A stretch of DNA of 64,000 nucleotides. It comes from an uncultured Vicinamibacterales bacterium (lineage in GTDB: Bacteria > Acidobacteriota > Vicinamibacteria > Vicinamibacterales > UBA8438). Where the stretch lies: contig OY282382.1 in NCBI GenBank assembly GCA_958295905.1, forward strand, positions 2,070,001-2,134,000, in the 5' to 3' direction. The translations under genes were made by a program, and so were the position numbers. Under the pieces are notes generated by a model. That model did not search any database and was not told the origin of the DNA. It saw nothing but the letters and a program-made list of their open reading frames with translations. Position 1 is the stretch's first letter; each line of letters opens with the position of its first letter. Positions 35,715-43,860 of this stretch are shown one piece after another.

Positions 35715-36617
35715 ATGTTGAAACCTGGAGCTCGAACTCTACTACCGCTTGCGTTGGTGTCCGCCCTCCTGACGCCGGGGGGCGCCGGGGCCCAGGGAAT
35801 CCTGCTGCTCGCTCACGGCGGCGGCGACGACTGGAACCGGGAAGTCCTCGCCCTGGCGGATCGAGTCGAGTCGAGCCGGCCGGTCGAGGTGGCGTTCGGC
35901 ATGGCGGACAAGCGCGCGATTCAGGACGCCGTGGACCGCCTGACGGAACGGGGCGTATCGGGAATCGTCGCGGTGCCGCTCTTTGTCTCGTCGCACAGCA
36001 GCGTCATGCGCGCCACCGAGTATCTGCTGGGAAGCCGCGAAGAGGCGCCGCCGCAACTGCAGGGCTTCGCCCGCATGGGCGCCCGCCGCGATGCCGGCCG
36101 TGTCGATGCCGACCCCGGCTTCGACCGGACCACGCCCGTCGAAACGACGGTGCCGGTCGCGGTGACGACGGCGCTGGACAGCCACGCGCTGGTCGCCGAG
36201 ATTCTGACGTCGCGGGCGGCGGACCTCAGCCGGACGCCGGAAGACGAGGTCGTCGTGCTGGTGGCGCACGGCCCCAGTTCGGCGGAGGACAACGACCGCT
36301 GGCTCGCCAACATGGACGTCCTGGCCGAGCGCATGGGGATGCGCACGAACTTCAGCCGCATCGAGTGCCTCACGGTTCGCGACGATGCGCCCGATGCGAT
36401 TCGGTCGCAGGCGACGGCGGCGCTGCGCGCCCGGGTCGAAAGCGCGGTTCAGGAAGGAAAGTCCGTGCTGGTCGTACCGCTGCTCCTCTCCTACGGCGGC
36501 ATCGAGGCCGGCATCCGCCGCCGGCTCGAAGGACTCCCGTATCGGATGGCCGGGCAGGCCCTGTTGCCGGACGACCGTCTGTCCGAGTGGGTTCTGATGC
36601 AGGCGGCGGGAAACTGA
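35715..36617 (+). CDS. Exported two-domain CbiX/SirB-like chelatase
   Basis: 300 residues with a signal peptide (LLPLALVSALLTPGGAGAQ). Domain 1 starts ILLLAHGGGDDWN (H34) and has VPLFVSSHSSV (H94), the two metal-binding His positions of CbiX/SirB-type chelatases. Domain 2 starts VVVLVAHGPSSAEDN (H185), but its second site reads VPLLLSYGGIE, lacking the His. So one active site looks complete and one degenerate. Known class II chelatases insert Co or Fe into sirohydrochlorin in the cytoplasm. An exported one behind a TonB receptor suggests tetrapyrrole metal handling or haem binding in the periplasm (inference). TGGAGG precedes ATG 35715. Confidence 0.8.
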   Translation: MLKPGARTLLPLALVSALLTPGGAGAQGILLLAHGGGDDWNREVLALADRVESSRPVEVAFGMADKRAIQDAVDRLTERGVSGIVAVPLFVSSHSSVMRATEYLLGSREEAPPQLQGFARMGARRDAGRVDADPGFDRTTPVETTVPVAVTTALDSHALVAEILTSRAADLSRTPEDEVVVLVAHGPSSAEDNDRWLANMDVLAERMGMRTNFSRIECLTVRDDAPDAIRSQATAALRARVESAVQEGKSVLVVPLLLSYGGIEAGIRRRLEGLPYRMAGQALLPDDRLSEWVLMQAAGN

Positions 36618-36663
36618 GACGCGGCCGCCGGGAGCACCCGGGCGGGGTTCTCGGACGACGTCG

Positions 36664-36774
36664 TCGGAACCCGGCGCGCTGCCGCCGCCATTCCGCCCCG
36701 CGGACCGGCCTGTCGCGCCCGCCCCCCCCGGTCCGCCGTCGGAACCCGGCGCGCCGCCGCCGCCATTCCCCCGG
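36664..36774. repeat. 36-bp direct-repeat pair, spacing 75 bp
   Basis: GTCGGAACCCGGCGCGC.GCCGCCGCCATTCC occurs at 36664-36699 and 36739-36774 with two changes. The spacer contains the dyad GCGGACCGG/CCGGTCCGC. It fills most of the 297-bp gap 36618-36914, which holds no gene that I can support. Confidence 0.85.
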
Positions 36775-36914
36775 GTACGCCGCGGGTGGTTCGCGGCCGT
36801 GTCCGGGCTTGCGCCGGCGCTGCCGCCGCCGCGGCCCGCCGTAGCCCGCGGTTCCCGCGGTCCCCGCCGTCCCCCGCCGTCGGGCCTTCGGAGCGAGTGT
36901 GATAGGTTCCGGCG

Positions 36915-38249
36915 ATGCCTGTTCTCTCCATCCTCGAACGGCTCGGGCTGCACCGGCCCGAGCTGCGGGCCTGGGCGATGTACGACTGGGCCAACTCCGC
37001 GTTCATGGTCACCATCGTGACCGCGGTCTTTCCCATCTACTTCTCGTCGGTGGCGGCGGCCGACCTCGACCCGGCGACGGCCAGCTTCCGGTTCGCGGTC
37101 ACGACGGCGGTCGCGCTGGCCTTCGTGGCGGTGCTGGCGCCGGTGCTGGGGGCCCTCGCGGACTTCGCGGGCATCAAGAAGAAGATGCTGGGGGCCTGCG
37201 TGGGGCTCGGGGTGGTCGCGACCGCCTGCATGTTCTTCATCCAGCGCGGGGACTGGGTGCTGGCCGCGCTGCTGTTCGCCTTCGCCAACATCGGGGTCAC
37301 GTCGAGCCTCGTGTTCGCCGACTCGCTGCTGCCGCACGTCGCCCGCCCCGACGAGCTGGATCGGGTGTCGACGGCCGGCTACGCCCTGGGCTACCTGGGC
37401 GGCGGCCTCCTCCTGCTCGTCAACCTCGCCTGGATCCAGCGCCCCGAGCTGTTCGGGCTGAGCGGGGCGGCCCTCGCCAGCCGGCTGTCGTTCGTGAGCG
37501 TGGCGGTGTGGTGGGCGGGGTTCTCGATTCCCCTGTTCCGCAAGGTGTCCGAGCCGGCCCGGACCCTCGAGGCGGACGAGGGGGCGGGGGAGAGCGCCGT
37601 TCGGGCGTCGTTCGTCCGGCTGGGGGGGACGTTGCGCGAGCTGCGCGGGTACCGGCAGGCGTTCGTGATGCTGCTGGCGTTCCTCATCTACAACGACGGC
37701 ATCGGCACCATCATCCGGATGGCGACCACCTTCGGCACGGAGATCGGCCTCGAGCAGGGGGACCTGATCGCCGCGGTGGTGCTGGTCCAGTTCGTCGGGG
37801 TGCCGTTCGCCTTCGTGTTCGGACAGCTCGCCGCGCGCATCGGGGCGAAGCGCGCCATCTTCCTGTCGCTGGCCGTCTACACCGTCATCAGCGGGCTCGC
37901 CTACGGCATGACGACGGCGGCGGAGTTCTACGTCCTCGCGCTGCTGGTGGGGATGGTGCAGGGCGGGAGTCAGGCCCTGAGCCGGTCGCTGTTCGCGAGC
38001 ATGGTGCCCCGGCACAAGTCGGCCGAGTTCTTCGGCTTCTTCGGCGTGTTCGAGAAGTTCGCGGGCATCGCCGGCCCCAGCGTCTTCGCGGTCATGATTC
38101 TCGTGACCGGGTCCAGCCGCGGGGCGATTCTCTCGATCGTCACGTTCTTCGTCGTCGGCGGCTTCCTGCTGTCGCGGGTGGACGTCGAGGAGGGACGGCG
38201 CGCGGCGCGCCGGGCCGAAGCGGACCTGCGGGCGGCCGGGGACATGTAG
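36915..38249 (+). CDS. UMF1-type MFS transporter
   Basis: 444 residues with about 12 membrane segments. The N-terminal WAMYDWANSAFMVTIVTAVFP is the signature of the UMF1/Atg22-like branch of the major facilitator superfamily. Between TM helices are DFAGIKKK and ARIGAKRAIFLS, matching the MFS loop motifs. GMVQGGSQALSRSLFASMVP and FFGFFGVFEKFAGIAGP are also family hallmarks. The substrate is unknown; efflux of metabolites is usual. It begins 298 bp after the chelatase-like gene on the same strand and is probably separate. Confidence 0.85.
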   Translation: MPVLSILERLGLHRPELRAWAMYDWANSAFMVTIVTAVFPIYFSSVAAADLDPATASFRFAVTTAVALAFVAVLAPVLGALADFAGIKKKMLGACVGLGVVATACMFFIQRGDWVLAALLFAFANIGVTSSLVFADSLLPHVARPDELDRVSTAGYALGYLGGGLLLLVNLAWIQRPELFGLSGAALASRLSFVSVAVWWAGFSIPLFRKVSEPARTLEADEGAGESAVRASFVRLGGTLRELRGYRQAFVMLLAFLIYNDGIGTIIRMATTFGTEIGLEQGDLIAAVVLVQFVGVPFAFVFGQLAARIGAKRAIFLSLAVYTVISGLAYGMTTAAEFYVLALLVGMVQGGSQALSRSLFASMVPRHKSAEFFGFFGVFEKFAGIAGPSVFAVMILVTGSSRGAILSIVTFFVVGGFLLSRVDVEEGRRAARRAEADLRAAGDM

Positions 38250-38390
38250 TGCGGTGCCGCAAGAAAATATTAAGGGTCATCGGGGAACTCGCCTCGAACC
38301 ACAAAGTCCCCGCCTATCCGAAAGTTATGACGTGACGAACCGCAAGTAGCCAAGGAGTCTGCGCCCAGAACGGTTTGGGTCCGATCTGAT
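38250..38390. repeat. Degenerate copy of the dispersed GAGTCTGCG element
   Basis: GGAGTCTGCGCCCAGAACGG at 38354-38373, followed by TTTGGGTCCGATCTGAT, aligns with the reversed right end of the element at 1892-2004 (ATCGGATCAAAAACCG). An echo of the other end (GCCGCAAGAAAATATTAA) is at 38256-38273. The interior differs. Confidence 0.6.
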
Positions 38391-38448
38391 ATTGCCGACG
38401 TTCGACTCGGTCTCCGGGTTGTTGGAGGGACGAGGAGGAAAACGACTC

Positions 38449-38706
38449 ATGGACCCGAAGATGTCGTTGCTGGGTGTGCTGGGGGTTGTCTCGATCCTGC
38501 TTGTCGTCTGGGCAGCGAGGCGGGGGTGGATGCCCGGGACGACACTTGCCGAGTCCGTTTTCGTGGTTGCGTGCTGCACGTTCGCGGTCTGGATCGCCAC
38601 CGGGAACGGGTGGCTGGCGCTCTTCGTTGCCGTTGTCGGGGGGGCTGGGCGGGCGCTCCGGCTGGTCACGCAGGACCGGACTCCGTTTCGGCGGGACCCG
38701 GCTTGA
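38449..38706 (+). CDS. Small two-helix membrane protein
   Basis: 85 residues with two hydrophobic segments (LLGVLGVVSILLVVWAA and LAESVFVVACCTFAVWIA/WLALFVAVVGGAG), ending in a basic tail. No family recognised. GAGGAGG lies about 11 nt before ATG 38449. The 3' end overlaps the converging CMD-family gene by 41 bp, which lowers confidence. Confidence 0.5.
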   Translation: MDPKMSLLGVLGVVSILLVVWAARRGWMPGTTLAESVFVVACCTFAVWIATGNGWLALFVAVVGGAGRALRLVTQDRTPFRRDPA

Positions 38707-39100
38707 CCCCTTCCTCGTCGAACACCTGGCGGGCCAGCCGGAACGCCTCCACCCCGGCCGGTATGCCGCAGTACACCGCGACCTGCAGCAGGGTGTCTCG
38801 AATCTCCTCCACCGTGCACCCGTTGCGCAGGGCGCCCCGGACGTGGGTCCTGAACTCGCCGCTGCGATTGAGCGCGGCGATCATGCCGAGATTGATCAGG
38901 CTCCGCCGGCGGTCGTCGAGCGTGCTTCTGGTCCAGACCCGGCCCCAGCAGTACTCCGTCACGAGCTGCTGAAACTCGGCGTTGAAGGCGTCGAGCCCGT
39001 CGAGCGCCCGATCGACGTACTCGTCGCCGAGGACCCGCCGCCGGGCCTTCAGACCGCCGTCATCGAGTGGTGTGGGCATCGTGGGCGTCTCGTCTGACAT
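38666..39100 (-). CDS. Carboxymuconolactone decarboxylase family protein
   Basis: 144 residues from ATG 39100 (six more from GTG/ATG at 39118). RRRVLGDEYVDRAL, EFQQLVTEYCWGRVW, SLINLGMIAALNRSGEF and VEEIRDTLLQVAVYCGIPAGVEAFR are the PcaC-type CMD pattern. The family includes 4-carboxymuconolactone decarboxylase of the beta-ketoadipate pathway and many relatives of unknown substrate. No other aromatic-degradation genes are visible, so the pathway is not assigned. It is divergent from the acyl-CoA dehydrogenase gene. Confidence 0.8.
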   Translation of the reverse strand: MSDETPTMPTPLDDGGLKARRRVLGDEYVDRALDGLDAFNAEFQQLVTEYCWGRVWTRSTLDDRRRSLINLGMIAALNRSGEFRTHVRGALRNGCTVEEIRDTLLQVAVYCGIPAGVEAFRLARQVFDEEGVKPGPAETESGPA

Positions 39101-39124
39101 CGGACGCGAGTGTACCATTCGGGT

Positions 39125-39237
39125 CCAGCCGGCGGTGACCGAGTCCCGCGTCGAGTCCGGGCCTTTTTGCCCGCCTCGAGGGTGCCGAAGTCGGCCTCGC
39201 CCAGCCGGCGGTGACGGAGTCCCGCGTCGAGTCCGGG
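39125..39237. repeat. 37-bp direct-repeat pair, spacing 76 bp
   Basis: CCAGCCGGCGGTGAC.GAGTCCCGCGTCGAGTCCGGG occurs at 39125-39161 and 39201-39237 with one change. It lies between the divergent CMD and acyl-CoA dehydrogenase genes and so could carry their control signals. Confidence 0.9.
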
Positions 39238-39273
39238 GCCTCCCGACGCGGGCCGCGGATGCGGAGGTTGCCG

Positions 39274-40434
39274 ATGGATTTCACGTTGACGGAAGAGCAG
39301 CAGGCCCTGCAGGCGGCGGCGCGGGCCTTCGCGCGCGGCGAGATGACCGCGGTCGCCGAGGAGACCGAGCGCGAGGCGGCGCCGCTGTCCCGGACCTGGG
39401 TGAAGCGCTACGCCGAGATGGGGTTCCTCGGGGTGAACGTCTCCCCGGTCCACGGCGGGCTGGGCCTCGGGAATGTCGAGGCGTTCCTGGTCCTTGAGGA
39501 GTTCGCCAAGGTCTCGTCGGCGGTGGCGTTCCCCATCTTCGAATCCGTCGCCGGTCCGGTCCGCGCGATCGAGCACTTCGCCGACGAGGCGCTGGCGCGC
39601 AGGGTGGTTCCGGCGGTCTGCCGCGGCGAGGTCATCGTGGCGGTGGCGATGTCGGAACCGGATGCGGGAACCGCCCTCACCGACCTGCGCACGCGGGCCG
39701 AGGTCCGCGGGGGCCGCGTCGTGATCAACGGCGCCAAGCGCTGGTGCTCCGGCGGCGGGCATTCGGACGCGTATCTGGTCTATTGCCGGATGTCGGATGC
39801 GCCGGGCGCCAAGGGCATCGGGGCGGTCTACGTCGAGAAGGGGACGCCGGGGCTGACGTTCGGTGAGCAGGAACGGCTGATGGGGTTCCGCGGCATTCCG
39901 GAGTCGGATCTCTATTTCGACGACGTCTCGGTGCCGCTGGATCAGCTCGTGGTGCCGGCCGGCGGGTTCCCGAAGCTGATGCGGGCGTTCGATCTCGAGC
40001 GGTGCGGAAACGCGGCGATGGCCCTGGGACAGGCGTCCGGGGCGTTGGAGGACGCGCTCGTCTGGGTGCAGGACCGCCGGCAGTTCGGCAAGCCCATCGT
40101 CGAGTTCCAGGCGGTGCAACTGAAGCTGGCGGAGATGGCGATGCGCGTCGAGGCGTCCCGGCTGCTCATTCACCGGGCGGCCCGGAACGCCGACGGCGGG
40201 CTGCCGTCGATACTCGACTCCAGCATCGCCAAGTGCTTCGCCAACGAGGCGGCGCGGGAGGTGACCGGTGCCGCGGTGCAGTTGATGGGAGGCTACGGCT
40301 ACTCCCGCGAGTACCCGATGGAGCGGCGCATGCGCGATGCCTGGGGATGGGGCATCGCCGGCGGCACCATCGACATCCAGAAGGTGAACATCGCTTCGGC
40401 CCTCGCCGGCCGGCGCTTCGATCAGCGGCGCTGA
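39274..40434 (+). CDS. Acyl-CoA dehydrogenase family protein
   Basis: 386 residues. The N-terminal helical domain FTLTEEQQALQAAARAFAR, the FAD-binding strand VAVAMSEPDAGTALTDLRT, QDRRQFGKPIVEFQAVQLKLAEM and the C-terminal LMGGYGYSREYPMERRMRDA are the full ACAD fold. At the usual catalytic Glu position (YEGT) it has IAGGTIDIQ. However, FDLERC (E242) matches the Glu of isovaleryl- and long-chain-type enzymes, so activity is plausible with that base. It oxidises acyl-CoA to enoyl-CoA and passes electrons to ETF. GGAGG precedes ATG 39274. Confidence 0.85.
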   Translation: MDFTLTEEQQALQAAARAFARGEMTAVAEETEREAAPLSRTWVKRYAEMGFLGVNVSPVHGGLGLGNVEAFLVLEEFAKVSSAVAFPIFESVAGPVRAIEHFADEALARRVVPAVCRGEVIVAVAMSEPDAGTALTDLRTRAEVRGGRVVINGAKRWCSGGGHSDAYLVYCRMSDAPGAKGIGAVYVEKGTPGLTFGEQERLMGFRGIPESDLYFDDVSVPLDQLVVPAGGFPKLMRAFDLERCGNAAMALGQASGALEDALVWVQDRRQFGKPIVEFQAVQLKLAEMAMRVEASRLLIHRAARNADGGLPSILDSSIAKCFANEAAREVTGAAVQLMGGYGYSREYPMERRMRDAWGWGIAGGTIDIQKVNIASALAGRRFDQRR

Positions 40435-40696
40435 CCGCCGCCGGGCGGGGGCGGGACCGGCGCCTGGGATTCCTCGGGGGCGGTTCCAGCGGCGCTGCAC
40501 CGTTTTCGCGGGGCGGTCTGGTGCGAAGAGAGAGCTCCGGATTCACGGGTCCTGGTGGAAACCGCCGGAACGGCCCCGCTCGGCCGGCCCGTCGAGGACC
40601 GTCATGCACCGGTGGTGGGCAATGTTCCCGGGCGCCGTCGCCAGACCGAGGATGAACGGCGCCGGCCGGCGCGGATCCGCGCTCGGCCGCGTCCCG

Positions 40697-41269
40697 TCAG
40701 CACGGAAACCGATCGAGCACGGCGCTCATGTCCCCGCGGAGCGCGGTGCGGGCGGTGTTCATGACCATGGCGAGCAGCGAGTAGTAGCCGAGCAGGCCGA
40801 CGACGTCGATGACGCCTGCCTCGCCGATGTGGGCGAGGGCGTCCGCGTAGGCGGCGTCGCTCACGCTCTGGTTGCGCAGCAGCTCCAGGCAGAAATCGTG
40901 CAGGGCGCTCTCGTCATCGGCCATGCCGGCGGGGCGCCGGCCCTCGGCGATGGCGTCGATGACGGCGGCAGGCAGGCCGGCGGCGCCGGCGTCCGCGGCG
41001 TGGATGTTCCATTCGAACTGCTGGCACCAGCGGCGGGCGGCGATCAGGATGACCATTTCGCGGAGACGCGGGGGCACCGCGCTGCGATGGCGCAGGTACG
41101 CGCCGACCTGCTGAACACGCCGCAGCAGCTCGGGGCTGCGCAGGAGGGGAACGAACGGACCCTCGAGCCGGGCGCCGGCGCGGGTCCGCTCGAAGTCGGC
41201 GATCGCGTCGCGCTGCTCGGACGTCATCGCGGCGTCGGGTATCGGGGGCAGGCGGTCGGGACGAGTCAA
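40697..41269 (-). CDS. CMD/AhpD-like protein
   Basis: 190 residues. PELLRRVQQVGAYLRHRS, PPRLREMVILIAARRWCQQFEWNIHAADA and VVGLLGYYSLLAMVMN match the carboxymuconolactone decarboxylase/AhpD alkylhydroperoxidase superfamily. The usual CxxC or E-x-W-H pair is represented by CQQFEWNIH. The substrate is unknown. TTG 41269 is chosen because AAAGGAG lies 7 nt upstream. ATG 41344 would add 25 residues but lacks a ribosome site. Confidence 0.75.
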   Translation of the reverse strand: MTRPDRLPPIPDAAMTSEQRDAIADFERTRAGARLEGPFVPLLRSPELLRRVQQVGAYLRHRSAVPPRLREMVILIAARRWCQQFEWNIHAADAGAAGLPAAVIDAIAEGRRPAGMADDESALHDFCLELLRNQSVSDAAYADALAHIGEAGVIDVVGLLGYYSLLAMVMNTARTALRGDMSAVLDRFPC

Positions 41270-41492
41270 GTGCCGCTCCTTTCCGTCGGCGGCCGGCGCG
41301 CCCGCGATGCCCGGCCGGGTCTGCTGGTCGTCGCGGGGCGTCATTCTATCCGTCGAACGCGGCGCATTTCTCCTGCGATTTCCAGAGAAGAGGCGTCCCC
41401 GCCTGTACACCCGCACGCCAGGGTGCACGTCAGATTCGTGAAATGACCGCCCCCGGGCACTGTCAGTCGGCGATTTCCACGCCGTCCCCGGT

Positions 41493-41600
41493 ATCGAGGT
41501 CCTCCCGAACGGGCTCTTCTTGATGCCCACTGGACTGATCGGCTCCGGATCTACGCGCGCCGCTCGGCATCGAGGCCCTCCCGAACGGGCTCTTCCTGGG
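41493..41600. repeat. 30-32 bp direct-repeat pair, spacing 76 bp
   Basis: ATCGAGG.CCTCCCGAACGGGCTCTTC.TG occurs at 41493-41524 and 41569-41600 with two changes. Confidence 0.85.
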
Positions 41601-41857
41601 TTTAAGAACAGGTTGACTGGGGTAGATCCACCCGCTATCGTGGGCATCGTGTTCCGCAAGACTCGCATTGACCGACCCTCTCACCGGTTTGGGCACGTTT
41701 GTAGTGCCACTCGAGTATTTCTGTCGGCGTAAGCTGCTTGTTTGCAGTATTTTATATTTACGGCTGGTAAACTTGGGTTAGCGCCTGGGATTCCTCGGGG
41801 GGCGGCGCCGGCGGCGGCGCTTTACTTTCTTGACGTGCACCCCGCACTCCACCGGCA

Positions 41858-41965
41858 GGAGCATCCCACGCTGACTGCGCGTGACGGCCCGCCATACAGG
41901 GCCTAATCGTGCCCAAAATCGTTCTACGGGGAGCATCCCACGCTGACTGCGCGTGACGGCCCGCC
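41858..41965. repeat. 36-bp perfect direct-repeat pair, spacing 72 bp
   Basis: GGAGCATCCCACGCTGACTG... occurs at 41858-41893 and identically at 41930-41965, with an AT-richer 36-bp spacer (41894-41929). Confidence 0.9.
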
Positions 41966-42336
41966 CCCGATTCGAGGGGTCGCCACCGTCTTGCCGACCG
42001 GCCGGCGCCGCGTGAGACCCACGATTCCGCAAATCCGGAGCCCCAGGGCCCGCCGCGATTCCGCCAGCGCACGGCGGTGGCGTGGTTCTGCTCCATGGGC
42101 GGTTGACGCTCCGTACCCCGGTTTGACACACTCTCATTGCCCCGCCGGCCGTCCGTGACCGAGCCCCCGCGTCGAATGCGGCGGGCCTCGGGCTGCGTGC
42201 GGGCGGGAGTTGGGGCATCACCGGCCCGCAACGACGCGCCGCCCCGCGGCGGCAGGTCGCGGGTTGACCCGGCACGGGCGCGCACGTTCGCGTGCGTCCG
42301 CCGCCCGCCGGCGTGGACAGGGGAGCGACGAGCCGC

Positions 42337-43122
42337 ATGGGGTATCGGGAGCTGTTCGACCTGCGGGGCCGGGTCGCCGTGGTGACCGGATCTTCCCGGG
42401 GAATCGGACGGGCCATCGCGGAGACGCTGGCGGAAGCGGGCGCCCGGGTGGTCGTCTCGAGCCGCCGGCTCGAGAGCTGCCAGCCGGTGGCCGACGCCAT
42501 CGACGCGGCCGGCGGCGAGGCGGTGGCGATTCCGTGCGACATGTCCCGCCTCGACGAGGTGCGGAAGCTGGTCGAGGCGGCGCTCGACCACTGGGGCCGC
42601 ATCGACGTGCTGGTCTGCAACGCGGCCGTGAACCCGCACTTCGGTCCGATGGCGGACGTGAACGAGTCGGCCTACGACAAGATCATGGCCACCAACGTGA
42701 AGCACAACCTGTGGCTGTGCAACCTCGTGCTGCCCCAGATGGCCGCCCGCCGGGACGGGGCGGTGATCATCGTGTCGAGCATCGGCGGGCTCAAAGGGCA
42801 CGACACCCTCGGCATCTACGCCATCTCGAAGGCGGCCGACCACCAGTTGGCCCGCAACCTCGCGGTCGAATGGGGGCGCAGCAACATTCGGGTGAACTGC
42901 ATCGCGCCGGGGCTGGTGCGGACCGGCTTCGCCCGGATGCTGTGGGATGATCCCGACCGGTTGCGCGAGGCGGTCGCCACCTATCCCCTGGGCCGTATCG
43001 GCGAGCCGGAGGACGTGGCCGGCGCGGCGCTGTTGCTGGCCGCGCCGGCGGGCCGTTTCATCACCGGTCAGGTGCTGGTCGTCGATGGCGGCGCCACCAT
43101 CTCTTCCACCCGTTACCCTTGA
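42337..43122 (+). CDS. Short-chain dehydrogenase/reductase
   Basis: 261 residues. It has TGSSRGIG (17-24), CNAAV (the NAG motif variant), catalytic S148 in SSIGG, Y161-x3-K165 in YAISK, and a C-terminal GRFITGQVLVVDGGATI. It is a classical NAD(P)H-dependent SDR, close to glucose-1-dehydrogenase/DHRS4-like members. Substrate unknown. GGGGAG lies about 11 nt before ATG 42337. A small membrane protein gene follows at 44 bp. Confidence 0.85.
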   Translation: MGYRELFDLRGRVAVVTGSSRGIGRAIAETLAEAGARVVVSSRRLESCQPVADAIDAAGGEAVAIPCDMSRLDEVRKLVEAALDHWGRIDVLVCNAAVNPHFGPMADVNESAYDKIMATNVKHNLWLCNLVLPQMAARRDGAVIIVSSIGGLKGHDTLGIYAISKAADHQLARNLAVEWGRSNIRVNCIAPGLVRTGFARMLWDDPDRLREAVATYPLGRIGEPEDVAGAALLLAAPAGRFITGQVLVVDGGATISSTRYP

Positions 43123-43166
43123 GCGGCGAGCCCGCCGTCTCTCCCGTCCCGCGCGGAGCGAATGCC

Positions 43167-43508
43167 ATGAACCTCCAGATGTTCCTGATCCTGCACCTCG
43201 TTTCCGTCCTGTTGCTGTCCGGCGTGACGTTCGCCGCGTTCGCGGCGCCCCATCCCGACAACCGTCGGCGCCTGTTGATGGCCTCCGGCTCGCTCAGCCT
43301 GCTGGTCTTCCTGAGCGGCTTCGGGGTCATGGGGATGATGGGGCTCGGGTTCCCCGGCTGGGCCCTCGTCAAGGTCGTCTGCTGGCTGGTGCTGTCCGGT
43401 CTGACCGGGATGGCGTTCCGGATGACGGACCGGATACCGGCTCTGCAGGCGGTGGCGGTGGTGGCCATCATCATCGCCGTGGCGATGGTCACCTACCGCC
43501 CCTTCTGA
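43167..43508 (+). CDS. Small integral membrane protein
   Basis: 113 residues with about four hydrophobic segments (FLILHLVSVLLLSGVTFAAF, ASGSLSLLVFLSGFGVMGMM, ALVKVVCWLVLSGLTGMAF, AVAVVAIIIAVAMV) and the short loop HPDNRRRLLM. It resembles SirB/haem-carrier-like small membrane proteins in layout only, and I assign no function. ATG 43167 has GGAGCG upstream. It follows the SDR gene closely and may be cotranscribed. Confidence 0.65.
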   Translation: MNLQMFLILHLVSVLLLSGVTFAAFAAPHPDNRRRLLMASGSLSLLVFLSGFGVMGMMGLGFPGWALVKVVCWLVLSGLTGMAFRMTDRIPALQAVAVVAIIIAVAMVTYRPF

Positions 43509-43520
43509 CGCGGGACCGAC

Positions 43521-43539
43521 GAGTCTGCGCGGAGAACGG
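43521..43539 (+). repeat. Dispersed GAGTCTGCG motif copy
   Basis: GAGTCTGCGCGGAGAACGG matches the dispersed element core with one base missing. It sits 12 bp after the membrane-protein stop and about 50 bp from the tRNA. Confidence 0.6.
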
Positions 43540-43586
43540 CGCGGATTCGGAGGGTTGGCCGGGCGGCGATCGAAGAGGGGTCTTCT

Positions 43587-43674
43587 TGGTGCGGAAGGGG
43601 GGACTTGAACCCCCATGGGACTAGGTCCCACAGGCTCCTGAGGCCTGCGCGTCTGCCAATTCCGCCACTTCCGC
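43587..43674 (-). tRNA. tRNA-Leu (anticodon CAG), CCA encoded
   Basis: On the minus strand GCGGAAG pairs with CTTCCGC. The anticodon stem CAGGC/GCCTG carries the loop CTCAGGA (anticodon CAG). A long class II variable arm (TGGGAC-CTA-GTCCCA) and a T-arm GGGGG-TTCAAGT-CCCCC follow. The discriminator A and genomic CCA end at 43587. It reads CUG, the main Leu codon in this GC-rich genome. Confidence 0.95.
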
Positions 43675-43860
43675 AGTTGGGGGGAACCGCCTCGCAGAGC
43701 CCCCAGTATACCCAAGACTCCCACGCCGGCGCCAGTTCCCGCGTCACGTATACTCGTGGAGATCAGCCCGGCGCCCCCGCCGGCAAGGAGGGGATTCAGG
43801 GTCCGCGCAGCTGATCCGTGCGAAGGGCGTGCGGCACGACGACGCATCAAGGAGGCAACT

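Larger units (their letters stand above)
41270..42336. other. 1-kb gap with two direct-repeat pairs and a dispersed repeat
   Basis: No protein-like frame can be supported. It contains pairs at 41493-41600 and 41858-41965. A block GCGCCTGGGATTCCTCGGGG at about 41780 also occurs at about 40462, just after the acyl-CoA dehydrogenase gene. An AT-rich stretch (41725-41765) is a candidate promoter area without clear boxes. Confidence 0.6.

Noticed and set aside
14636..41965. CRISPR mini-arrays, because repeats of about 36 bp alternate with spacers of about 36 bp
   Set aside because: Each pair has its own repeat sequence, several overlap coding 3' ends, there are never more than two copies, and no cas genes are present.
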